From Liolophura sinensis (taxonomy: Eukaryota; Mollusca; Polyplacophora; Chitonida; Chitonidae): DNA of 64,000 nt. Location: contig NC_088300.1 of the NCBI RefSeq assembly GCF_032854445.1, positions 23,605,608-23,669,607 on the forward strand, read 5' to 3'. The position numbers and the translations under genes were made by a program. Position 1 is the first letter of the stretch; every line of letters begins with the position of its first letter. The notes under the pieces were generated by a model, which worked only from the letters and a program-made list of their open reading frames with translations, did no database searches and was not told the DNA's origin. Below, in pieces: positions 35,434-46,904 of this stretch.

Positions 35434-37555
35434 ATAATGTAAATAATTACCTTCATTTTCGAATGCTTCCAAGTTCACTGACCATCCACCATAGAGTACA
35501 GATCCAGTTGTCCTTTGTGACTTTATATGAAAAACTGGTTAGGTTCCCCAAAAATGTCAAAGTGCCAATATGGTCCGTCCAACAAGAAGCAAGATGTTCA
35601 CTATAACCCCAAAACTATAGGTTGTAATATATGGCTTTACATGCATGATGACACAAAATCAAAACCGTAATTCATAATTCTCATAAACACTAATATCCCA
35701 TTTTCAATAAACATTTAAGAGTTTCGGGGAATTCCATAAAGAAAACTTAGAAACAATAATTAATAAAAGTATAAACAATATTATGCTTTTGTATTTTGTT
35801 TAAATACATATGTACAAATGTTTTATTCACCCCTTGGTCAATTCCAAGCTGAAGTTTGGGACAAGATGGGTCTTTTCCGTTAAATGGCTTAAAAAAAATG
35901 GTTACACGAATTCTCATCTGTTTATTGTCAAAATGTTTTAATGTCTGGTCAGGTTTATTAGAAAAGATAACAAATGATATCATCTTATTCCGAAAGAAAG
36001 GTGGAAGCAGACTTCAAGAGGCAAAATCACCGTTTGATATGGAATTGTTGCAAGACCATGCCATGCGCCATGTCAGCTAAACCAAAACCACGTTGTCCGA
36101 TGATGCGTACCCAATGCGCTAAATAGCAAAAAGGAAAGCATCGCGAAGAATTCCGTGACGTCACAGAATTAGGTCTGCTCTTGCATTATGGAAATAACTC
36201 GCGTCATATTGGTCGAAATTGAGAATTTGCGACGCTAAGCTTCTGTTTTTCACGATCTTGCGGTTTTACTTTAAACAAAGATATATCGGTTATAAATTAT
36301 CGGAAAGGTGCTCTTTTTAACGTTCGGTGGGTGGGCAATGGCCCTTGTGACAATGGCCCACGGACAATGCGCCAAAATCCACGCAACTGTAACATTTAAG
36401 AAATATATACTATATATAACAGTAAGAGATATTGTATAAAAATGAGCCATAGCTACTAAATTAAAAATTCAGTTTTTCAGTGACAATAAGGCACCTGATG
36501 GAATGCAGTGTTCGTAGAAGGCTAGTTGGCTATAGATTTATTTATTTATTTTTTGTTTTAAGCGGCACTCTTATAGATTTGATATGACGATTGTAACTCA
36601 AACAGTGTTATTATTTACTTATTTTTAAATCTCTGCGTTGAAATCGGGCACATCTGTTCAATTCTTTAATATTTATATACGGTTCGAATCATAAATTTCG
36701 GCAGAAGTTAGTTCATACGGCATTTCTGTCATGCGCAGGAAGGTCTTCCAGCATGAGATAAATCTAGACTTGTGTTGTCGCCTAGCTTTTACAATGTATG
36801 AAAAGTTAAATTCATCAGTAACGCAAGAATCCACCTCCATTTGCAATGCCTTAACAGAGCCCATGAGGCATATTGCTGATCAAGTCTGATGTCAGTTTAA
36901 TTCACTGCACTCCACCGTTTGATGATCACACAGCACCAACTTCCTGAAGACTGACTGATGTGAATGACGTCCACATACGTGCTTACCAAGCATTTCCCAG
37001 ACCTAGAACCTGGTGACACATAAACAGTTAAAATCAAACCGTAACGTATGTATATTGACAAGTTGGCGGATTTGGCATGTTACACGACACCGTTTGCCGA
37101 CTATAATAATGCTATCGCTGCTCTGGTGTTACTCTGTGATGTCAGCGGCTCTTTACTGTGATCTCTGATTGATGTGATATATTATAATGTGATACGAAAG
37201 GACATACATACGAAAGGGATTTTCTTTGAAAAGATATCGTTTTAATGGGAGTTGGGTAGTGATTCCGGTAGATTCGAGGCATGAAAGACAGAAAAGAAAT
37301 GAAAGACAAAAAAGTCGATATAGGCAGGAGAGATAGGGGCGCCAATAATTATAGAGCTGGTCCTAAAAAGGTCCTGCTGTAGAGAGATCAGAAGCTAATC
37401 TAAGGATGCCATCGACCAACACGATTATATCCCCAAAATGATGTCCCCTTGTCAAAGAAGCAGAGAAAACCAGCAAAAGTTCGCAGTCCGCCGAGAACAA
37501 CCCAAGCTCTGCAACACAAGGCTACACTCGATGAAGAACCTATTAGTTTAAAAAA
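35434..37555. other. Intergenic DNA with one SINE tail fragment
   Basis: TTTATTTATTTATTTTTTGT, TTTAAGCGGCACTC at 36536-36572 is a short SINE 3' end on the minus strand. Otherwise nothing was recognised. Frames of 60-80 codons lack motifs. Confidence 0.4.
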
Positions 37556-37995
37556 CGCTAACTTCGTGTTATGGGTTAGTTGGCTGAGGTTGGTTAATTA
37601 AACACGCAAAGTCAGTGTTAGGGCTAGTTAACTGAGGATGATTAATTAAACAAGCAAACTCAGTGTGATGGATTAGTTGGCTCAGGTTGGTTAATTAAGC
37701 ACGCGAACTCAGTGTGATGGGTTAGTTGGCTGAGGTTGGTTAATTAACCAAGCGAACTCAGTGTGATGGGTTAGTTGGCTGAGGTTGGTTAATTAACCAA
37801 GCGAACTCAGTGTGATGGGTTAGTTGGCTCAGGTTGGTTAATTAAGCACGCGAACTCAGTGTGATGGGTTAGTTGGCTGAGGTTGGTTAATTAACCAAGC
37901 GAACTCAGTGTGACGGGTTAGTTGGCTCAGGTTGGTTAATTAAACACGCGACCTCCTTGTTGTGGGTCAGTTGCCTAAGGTTGTTTAATTAAACG
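37556..37995. repeat. 49-bp minisatellite, about 9 copies
   Basis: The unit begins AACTCAGTGTGATGGGTTAG and continues TTGGCTGAGGTTGGTTAATT then AACCAAGCG. Copies alternate between AATTAACCAAGCG and AATTAAGCACGCG endings, which suggests growth by two-unit blocks in the middle. End copies are more diverged. Confidence 0.9.
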
Positions 37996-38730
37996 CACGA
38001 ACGCATAAAGAATTCAACACGGAAGATTCCAATGATGATTTCTTAAGACTGAGAGGTTCTTTTTATACCGGACCTTCTTGGGTTTTATTTATACGACACT
38101 GCAAAGGATTATATGCAAAAGCTTACGGTGGAATAATAGAGATATGTCGTGTGTCCCTAGAATTTGCACAAAACTGAGATGTTGCAAAATCACACCACGG
38201 TTCCTTTTGTGTTTTATACAAGATATTGCCCAATCGTATAAGTACACTTGAGCTGAACCCAATCAAAAGTTTGATTTTGTCTATTCTAATGTACTCCAGC
38301 GTTCAGAAATCATAACATTTTTCTGTCTTTCATATAACAGAGCTTAGAAACATCTGTTTGTTGCGTTAAATCAGCTTTTGTCGTGCAGAACCTTTTTCCA
38401 TTGTACACCCCCAACCGTAATCTAAACCCATTTTGTTTCCTCTGTGATAGGCCTAACCACAACTGCTGTTTTATTTTCATCTTATGTACGTCTATACCTC
38501 TTGCCCGATTCGATATTCGAGTCATAGGTATAGGCTAAAACAACGAAACGATTTCAAGTAGAGTAAAGCGGTAAGCCATGGCAACTCCCCAGGCCACGTT
38601 TCTCAGAGATAACTTATTTTACAGCACCTCCTCTGACTCTAATTCATTCTGATTGATTGAAAACCTTTTTAGAAAAACTTTTTAGAGGTAAACCATATAC
38701 TATATTATCCAGTTGGGTGAAATTGTAAAT
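37996..38730. other. Intergenic DNA, nothing recognised
   Basis: No motif was seen in either strand. Confidence 0.35.
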
Positions 38731-38743
38731 CTTTATGTAAATT

Positions 38744-38991
38744 TATTTACTTGATTGGTGTTTTACGCCGTACTCAATAATATTCCACTTATACGACGGC
38801 GGCAAGCATAATGGTGGGAGGAAACCGGGCAGAGCCCGGGGGAAACCCACGACCATCCGCAGGTTGCTGAAAGACCTTCCCACTTACGACCGGAGAGGAA
38901 GCTACTTGAACACACAGCAACCGCATTGGTGAGAGGCTCCTGGGTCATAAGGCTACGCTAGCGCGCTAACCAACTGAGCCATGGAGGTCCC
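38744..38991 (-). mobile_element. tRNA-derived SINE, full length with target duplication
   Basis: This is the best copy in the window. Minus-strand order: tRNA-like head (complement of GCGCGCTAACCAACTGAGCC with ATGGAGG), the CAACCGCATTGGTGAGAGGC block, the central GCAGGTTGCTG and GGGCAGAGCCCGGGGGAAAC blocks, then TACGCCGTACTCAATAATAT and an A-rich tail. Perfect 13-bp direct repeats CTTTATGTAAATT flank it (38731-38743 and 38992-39004), as expected for LINE-driven insertion. The intact duplication suggests a fairly recent event. Confidence 0.95.
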
Positions 38992-39004
38992 CTTTATGTA
39001 AATT

Positions 39005-41180
39005 AACATGATTACAGAATGGCAAGCTGTACACGAAATGGCACGTTCTGAAAACGTATGTATGCCGAAAATTAACGTCCTTAAAATGGACGCGCCTTTA
39101 ACTGATGCTTGGAACGGGTTTTTCTCGTGTGCGACTTACTTAGGTAAACCACTGCCATATAAATCACTATTTGTACACGGTTTAGCTGTGCAGTATGACG
39201 AGATGATTGCGGTCAAAATAAGGATACAAAAGTCACGATTACGTTCTGTACTCGGCTAGCCGGAAATTTGTATCTGCATGAAATAGTAAACATACATGTA
39301 GTGTTGATATCAGTTCTTATAATCGCTTTGAAAAATCTTATTTCTATAAGCCATATTGGAGTAAATTGTCAGGAAAATGTGGCACGAGCGACAAAAAAAA
39401 ACCATTTACATCACTCTTCTCCGCTGGCCATTACAAATTAAATGCAAAAAGCTGCATGCAAATCCATGTAAAAAAATCCTTCGAGGTTGAATAATGATAG
39501 AAAAATAAAAAGCTGTATCAGTAATCTGGACACTCACATTTCACTCAATTAAAATTTCTCAATTTGATAGATGTTCTGAGATGATTGATCCCGTGTTGGA
39601 CTCACCTGTTACAAGAGTTCTTTCAGTCTTATTTTATCCCAAATGATACGATCGATTTTTTATCAAACCGTTGCGTCATAGGATCAGAAACCCCCATCAA
39701 TCAATCTTACCTCCCAATAGCTCTATTCTCAGCAACAAGACGTCGCGAGCAATTCGAAAAAATCCTTAAGCTTACTGCAGCCGTATTAAGCTGTTGAAAT
39801 TTGAAAATATTTGCTCGTTTTATTCCTGTCATGAGATAATTTCATTGGAATCTGATCATGTTTACACGAGGCTGTCTCACAGCTAATTAAAGGCTCCAAA
39901 TGTTTGGTAACAAGTAGTGGACATCCAAAATCACGTCCGTTTGCTATAGTGTTCGAACTGAACCTTATTGATTACATGGGATTTTGTGTCCTAGGTCATC
40001 GTAACCCTTGGAACACCTCTAATTGTATCAGACATCTGCCATTCGGAACCCAATCAGGTGATTTGACCCGTGTTATGTGTATTCTCCTGAGAATGACATG
40101 ATCACGCAACCCGAATCCTTGTCTTTGATTCACCGGAAACATTAGATGTTAGTTCTGTCCCAGCCTTGGGGAGGGAATATTGGACATCATCCTGCTTCCT
40201 TGGTAACCTAAGGTGCAATACGCCGTTTACGACATTCGCAGGGTTAGTGGAGCTGTCTGACATGAAATTCTACCAGTATGTCTGACACTTTGAATTCTCT
40301 CTTTATAAATACGCTTAAATATGCGGGTTATACTCAAGTTGCTCTTCTCAAAGATTGTTGCTTCTGCGGTCGTGTAAAATTCTCGGGAACGCCTTATTTG
40401 TTGGTGAATAATCGCAAGGCTTATTTCCAAAACAATTTTCAACATGGACAACCCAAGAACTAAGACTCATTCAAATAGAAGCAGCTAACAGTTTTCTACA
40501 GTTATAGAAAGACGCAAAGAATGCTCTAGAAGACCCTTCTGTATGCTTCTATCCAAGTAAGAATGAATTAAAATGTCAAAATTGAAACTATTCAGATAGT
40601 TGTAAAGTCGGTGGGACAGGAAACTGTTGTGGTCTTCGTACAAAGAGAAGTTCAGGTAGCATGTACCATCTGGGGAGTCTGTAGTTTCCTCAAAGTTCCT
40701 GTACAACACATGTTTTATAGGACCACAGGAAGACGATATTACAAGTTTCCCGCAGCTGTTTATCTCGGAAAGAACTCTACCCAAACCGTCAAAGGCAGGA
40801 AACAGTCGTTTACTACGTACTATAAACTACACACATGAAGTGCACATATCTCGCACATATCAGATCCTTAGTACACAAAAGCGCTTGTTAGCGTGTTGTC
40901 CGTTTAGATCCTCTTTCTGCCGAATCGTCTCTGTGGGGTACATCAGGAAAGGAGTTAAATATTTCGGTAATGTACATGGGTCGTAAAGACAGGTTACGAC
41001 GTTCAGAAATATGTAAACGTGGTTATGGTGTAATCACTTTCCAGCATGTATATGAGTTTGAAATTTTAGGTTGTTTGATGCGCTATAAATTTCTGCACTG
41101 TTAGTTTGCCCCTAGTTATAATATATCAGACTTGCCGGTTTTGGATAGAACTAAAACGTTTGGTCCAGTGTTACTCCACA
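39005..41180. other. Intergenic DNA, nothing recognised
   Basis: Frames of 60-100 codons were scanned without finding a recognisable domain. Composition is A+T-rich. Confidence 0.35.
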
Positions 41181-41203
41181 CCCCCACCCCACCCCACACC
41201 CCC
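41181..41203 (-). other. Strong G-quadruplex motif on the minus strand
   Basis: The plus strand has C runs of 5, 4, 4 and 5 separated by A, A and ACA. The complement is therefore four G tracts with loops of 1, 1 and 3 bases, a textbook pattern for a stable parallel quadruplex. It stands alone, with no promoter or gene recognised beside it. Confidence 0.8.
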
Positions 41204-42003
41204 GGAGGTAACCAAGGTAAAAAAAATGCCATGACTTCACTTCCAGCAACTACAGCTCAAAACATGGTGGTCATTCCAGGTTAATTTTTTGATCTTCTTC
41301 TTGTCTTTGTTTAGATTTGTTATGAGTCAAACACTTCGTGAAAAGCTACTAATATTTTCTCCTACATCCAAAACTGTCGCCATAGACCTTTTCTCTTGGC
41401 ATCATGCTGCAAGCCTTTTATCATATCAAAATAAATGTACAAAGTGACCTACAAAACTCGGAAATGAGACTTATTTTGTTATAAATAGTAGGTGTCCCTT
41501 GTCCCTTCAAAATCAAATATCAACATATCTGCAAATCAGCAATGCCGGACTGGCATGGTTGGTTCATATGACACACTTCCGATTAGTTGAACTGAGTTGA
41601 AATACAATGTGGCATTATGAAGATACTTTAATAAGTATTACATGCTCCTGACAAATAATACAACGGGGATAAGATTTCATCCTATCACCTCAGGTTGTTA
41701 ATCTTGATCTTAACACAAAAATCAGTCAAGCATTGAAAATTACAGATTTATTCAACGTGTTTTCGAAGGTATAATGCAAGGCGTAGGTAAAGTCTCTCGG
41801 GAGCGGTAGGTCCAGGACGGCCTGGAGTCACACCTAAGACTTTAAAACTTAGTAACTTCCTCGCTTGTCTTTCAGCATGAAGAGATGAGTGCAACGATTG
41901 GTTGACCCGTATCAGTATAATGGCTCGGGCGGGGCCTTCGGTAAGTTGTCTCAGTGAAGCAGCACTAGATAAAAGAGCAGTGGATTCCTTCGTCGTCATA
42001 TGA
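41204..42003. other. Intergenic DNA with one compositionally odd open frame
   Basis: The minus-strand frame 41748-41999 (83 codons) is richer in G+C than its surroundings and starts exactly where the neighbouring SINE ends. It contains SLHSSLHAERQARKLL and RPGPTAPERLYLRLALYLRK. I do not recognise it. It may be a fragment of an unknown mobile element. Confidence 0.35.
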
Positions 42004-42106
42004 TTTTTTTTTTGTTTTTTTATTGGTGCTTTACGCCGTACTCAAGAATATTTCACTTATACGACGGCGGTCAGCATTATGGTGGGTGGAAACCGGGCAG
42101 AGCCCC
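42004..42106 (-). mobile_element. tRNA-derived SINE, 3' half only
   Basis: After a T-rich tail, TTACGCCGTACTCAAGAATA, TTATACGACGGCGGTCAGCA and AAACCGGGCAGAGCCCC are nearly consensus, then similarity stops. High identity suggests a young, 5'-truncated insertion. Confidence 0.9.
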
Positions 42107-43199
42107 GTCCTATGAGCACGACGTCAAAACCCCAAGCACTCAAGCACACTACGTAGCATGATGATGTACATGTAAATATGGCAAATTTAGTAAATCGGCC
42201 TTTTATAAATGTCTAATTAGGCGTGTTTCCACAATACGCTCCAATTCTGGTGTGAATAATAATAGTTTCTCCATCGAATGTTCATAACGCCACAATGTTG
42301 ATGTAGTAAATATGGATGCTAAAACCCGGGTTACGAGGAATTAAATAGAACTGTTATACTGGTCATCACAGATCCCGAATGCCCCGTCCAGGTATTTGCC
42401 AAATAGAGTGTTGCATTGACTGTAGAACTCATGAAACTTGAAGTAAAGGTATTCGATAGTTTGTAATGTATTCAAATTATCGAATGCCTCGACATGTCAG
42501 AGATTATAGCAATTCATAGCAATTCAAGAAGGTTTATTCTGAAGGCAAATGTAACAGTTTAATACACATATAGACACCCCAATGTGCGCGGTACAGTGTC
42601 CATTCTACTGTGTTACCGGTGAAAAACTGGACAAATGTGGTTATTCAAAAAACGTACAGACTGGATTATAGCTTTAGATAGCGTCGTATTCGAAAAAAGT
42701 AGCGAATTCCAACAACATTTCGGTGATCTTGGAAGGTTGCTTAGCACTGTGTCAAAATAGATCTAATTTAGACCTCTTTTAAGTTCAACAGTTGCATAAC
42801 CCATTTTAAAGTGTAAAACAAAAGCATCCCGCATTATTCTCGGCTTTACAGTCTACGGGGTTCTTGTACAAAAAAATCTCTTTTTCATATTTCTTGCGCA
42901 ACTAATGTTGTTTCTAAGAAAGCTCTTACAGCGACTAAGGTGTAAAAAAAATGTCCATAGCCATCTTGTGATTATAATACAGGAACATAGGTGAGGCGGT
43001 AAAACGGGGATTTAGCCCATCGATGAAACAGAATATGCATAAACGAATGTGTATGTCAATCATCAGATTGTCGCGAACTGAAACTTGGGTCATCAGATAA
43101 GAGATGATCATGTATACACATTGTAGACAGATGCACTTTTGGAATTCATAACATTAATGAGATATGTTTTAAATTACTCATTTATGTAATGTTATTTAC
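42107..43199. other. Intergenic DNA, nothing recognised
   Basis: No feature was recognised. A short perfect repeat, AGCAATTCAT, is doubled at 42507-42526. Confidence 0.35.
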
Positions 43200-46100
43200 A
43201 ATAACAGAACCTGGTGGTCACCTACCCGTCATACTCGCTAACCACAATAGCTGGTTCTACGCCTGTAAAGTTATTGTTAATCATGAAGAAAGTTTTGCCT
43301 AAAAAAGATATTTTGCACAAAAAGTCAGATGTATTGAGCTACAAATCCTGTGCAAATCCTGGGCCAAAACCTTCCTTCATGCCTAAACCACGACGGACTT
43401 GAAAAGGTCTAAAACTGCATCAAATTAGTCAAAATGAACGTTGAGGCATATTCAGTTGACTGTATAACTTTGTAGCGATATTTGTGTATTGTATGCTTTC
43501 AAATTGTAAAAGTAAAAAATGTTGGAAAATATTTTTAACGCATCAGCTATGAACCAAATCAACACCTTAACGCCTCTTTTTTTGTCGGATACCCAAATCA
43601 ATAATTTATGTACGGCCGGACAGACATGCGCGAAAAAAAATATTGCCGTTTCGATCAAGGTAAAAGTGCCTCTGGCAAATGATGGTGAGAAAAGGAATTC
43701 AATAGGAAAGATTACGGACAAATTAAAGATATGATCAAGGGCTTTGAGTGGCGGATTTTAGCACGAAAAGGTTTTGATAACTCAGAGGGCTAAGGGTAGT
43801 CTTCATAATTACAATGTCATCACGAAGATTTGTATGGACAATGATGTTACAAAATAATGTTAAAAAAGACACCAGATTTTACCTCAACTTGACAATTTTC
43901 AACACAATAAGACGTATGCATACACTGGCACTTTTTGATGATGCTTAAACTTACTTATGTCTGAGTCAGATTCACAAGTCAGGACACTGCTGTGGCTACA
44001 GTGTCAGGAAATGCAGAATTCACCTGTCTAGAAAACATGCACTGTGATTCCTGTAAGCGTCATTAGTAATTGCAACCATTTTTGGAAGAACATGACGTGA
44101 GGAAAAAGTACACAAGACCAAGTCAGTAACCAGTGGCTGCTGAAGTCCTTCTTTACTCCAACATATTGATATGACTCGTTGCGTAAATGCATTTCTAAAT
44201 TATCTGAACCTAGTTGTAACCATGGTTTTCATTGTATTTTGCAATCCCTCCATGTTTAGAAATCCAGTATGCATATTTGTCCGGTGTGTCAGTTGTCAAA
44301 GCAAATATTTATTTGTAAACACTGTTAATGATACTACCAGCTTTTCAACCAATTTTAATCCGCAATTTACCTTGCTGGAATGGACGGGTATGTCACAACT
44401 CAAAAAGACTCCCAGGGCGTTGACGTCAACAGAAGCGGTCGCGGACGCTCGTGTATCCGTTTGCGCCGTCTAACGTTCGTTGAAGGCCGCTTTTCTCCCA
44501 TTAATAGTGTGCACACGTCAGTGCTTTATCCCGGAAAATCTCGGTTTCCTCCACCCATATAAAGCATTTAGCAAACAATCAAATAAATGAATGATTCCGA
44601 AAAGATTACCCACTTAATCGATCTTAATTTAAGATACATCCATTTGATGTTCTGGCAAACAGTTTACAGCGAGTTGACCACAAATCGAAAAAAATCACCA
44701 CAAAAGCAAGGAGATATATTCCTTTCATGACGGCTTTCCGTGACAACGGGGATATACTGTGGGGCAGACTATTACAACATACAAACGAACCTGGAAAAAA
44801 AACTCGCTGTAATATTAATAACCAACCGTTAAGTGACCAAAACTCTCCCATAAATGCTGAGTTTTTCTGAAACAATTTTTATTCCCCCGACTTTTATATT
44901 TTTCTTGATAGCGAACTAAACACTAAATCTTTCGACAGATACTGACGCAGTGATGTATTTAGCCAGACAAGCTTATGTGGGCCTATCTATATTTCATTTT
45001 AGCCCCATATTGACTTTCGTCTCGAGTTGATCTATCAGCCTGTAGCCTTGTTCGAATGCTGAGTATCAAAGTTACATTAACCGTGCGTGAGGGTTGTATT
45101 TTCATTGATCAAACAGAGTTATAAACACCACATGCCAGCCGCGACGTGTTATTTCTACCCGGCTCCAGATAAGATTCGGTAAGGAAATGTGTGAACAGCT
45201 GTTACCGCTGCGATCGCATCGAACTGAACGACTAGTTTAGTGTTTTATCTTTCGTTCGTAAATTCATTCCACTAAGTGATATACTACCCTGCTTAAATAA
45301 GCAGGGGACGTAGTTTATCGTGGTCAAAAATGGTGTTAATACCGGCCGACAGTTGCCGGTACAGATGGAAATCTAAATACGACAGGTTGCTGTTTGTGCT
45401 CGCTATTAGCTTGCCTCTACATCCGCCGAGACGGTTTTCTTTTGTGGTAAAGAAGCAGTTCCGTGAATTTCAACATCCATTCTTACTAAAGACATTTATT
45501 TTCTTTTCATTCTCTCCTCTGTAGATACTTAATTGGGTAAGAAAGACCTAGTTCAATTGGTTCTGGGCCAGGGAACACAATCGCGTTTTTAAGAACAAAA
45601 TAGCAGTTTGCATGCTTTTGTCTCCTCTTCAGTATAGGATATTCATTTATCAGGACACATTTTCTTGATGAATTACTGTCAAAGCTACAGACCATTTCTT
45701 CATAAAGCATTTGTGCATTCGTTAAATTCGTTTCTTCCCATCGAAAATATCCGAGATCTAAATACATAAACTAATTACACACTCTAGGACAATTGTGGTG
45801 GATTTTACTGTAAATTTTTTTTAGCTTCGTGCCATAATCAAGAACGCATTGGGCCACCTGTCATTGTACTGTTGTCAACTTTGCTTTGCCACATTTTTGT
45901 CGCCAATTGAACCCATATAATTTGTTATTGTGCCACGCTAAAGTCAGCCAACTCGTCAATCACAGCCTCTCAACTACCACAGCAGACTTAGTGCTAACTT
46001 TTCTCAGCATCCGTAATTCAACAAACCCATTTGCTGTTTTACAGTGGTCTCAGGTTTTTCAGATAACACAACTATTTTTTAACCAATGAAGCCGCATGTT

Positions 46101-46904
46101 TAGGCGTTTGCAAGCAGGTAACCGACCATGGGATGACTTGCCTTGCTCTGGTTAAAGTGATTTTTTTTTACAAAAAAAGGTGGGTTCAAGTCCATTATCT
46201 GTCAATTTGTACACCTTCTAATTACATAAGAATTCAACATCTACATAGATGCTTTTGAAGATGAACCTAACACTTATGGAATTATCACATTTTGCTCATA
46301 AACAATAAGTATTATACCACATTATGGCATAGTTCACTTTATGATGCGTTGTAAATGAAAGTATCTTTTTGTCTTAGTTTTGCAATTTCCAATCATTTGT
46401 TTAATATATTTGATGTAATAATTAAGGCCGCACTACATAACATTATGCACAGAATAGTTGAACACTTCCACCAATTCCCGTCATACCAGGCAGCACAATA
46501 GATTACATGATCGGCATGCTTACTATACCACCTCCATCTGGAACCTTGCACTGATTTCACTCAGGGGTTTAGTAACTTTGTGACTCGTCGTCCTTATATT
46601 GTCAGACTTTTGTCCTCTCTCCAATGCTGTAGTTTAAACTGACTCATTGATAGAATTTTGTACTGGTTTTTCCAAAGAACTTCATGCAAGACTATGTGAA
46701 CCGTTCTACATGAGCTGTCGATCTGTAATTACCGTATAAAGCCAGATCATCTGGATGTCCCTAACAGCGGGAAAGTCCCGAACACTTAATTTCATTAAGG
46801 AATTGGCAGACGCACTCAATATTAAGCATTATAGATGAGCGTTTAATTTAACTCTCTACTCCTTCAATTTTAACGTGAATTTGCATATGTAATGCTATCC
46901 GACA
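43200..46904 (+). repeat. Family D unit, copy 1
   Basis: This is the first of four direct copies of a roughly 3.3-kb unit. Markers in order: ACCTGGTGGTCACCTA, GTCAGGACACTG, CTGTGATTCCTGTAAGCGTC, ACTATTACAACATACA, GCTTATGTGGGCCTATCTAT, TATAAACACCACATG, AGATAAGATTCGGTAAGGAA, TCTGGGCCAGGGA, CACATTATGGCATAGTTC. The next copy repeats them about 3280 bp away. A CAATCAAATAAATGAATG stretch at 44577 looks like a SINE tail. The ends are approximate. Confidence 0.75.
45120..45228 (+). promoter_or_regulatory. Conserved promoter- or exon-like block in family D copy 1
   Basis: In about 110 bp there is a TATAAA motif (45120), an ATG at 45132, a GATA-type AGATAAGA (45168), a GTAAGG donor-like site (45179) and a CAGCTG E-box (45196). 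The frame from the ATG to the donor is open for 15 codons (MPAATCYFYPAPDKI). Copies 1 and 2 match without insertions or deletions from the TATAAA through the E-box. It could be a promoter or first exon, or only the least-decayed part of a repeat. The ATG is too close to TATAAA for that box to drive it in the usual way. Confidence 0.35.

Noticed and set aside
37556-37995. CRISPR-like regular spacing in the 49-bp, 44-bp and 37-bp arrays
   Set aside because: Whole units repeat with no unique spacers, there are no cas genes, and the DNA is animal.
45330-45524. 64-codon frame in family D copy 1 resembling the 68-codon frame at 58743-58949
   Set aside because: Similarity reflects the duplicated DNA. 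The frame is lost by shifts in copy 2 (48.6 kb), so no protein constraint is evident.
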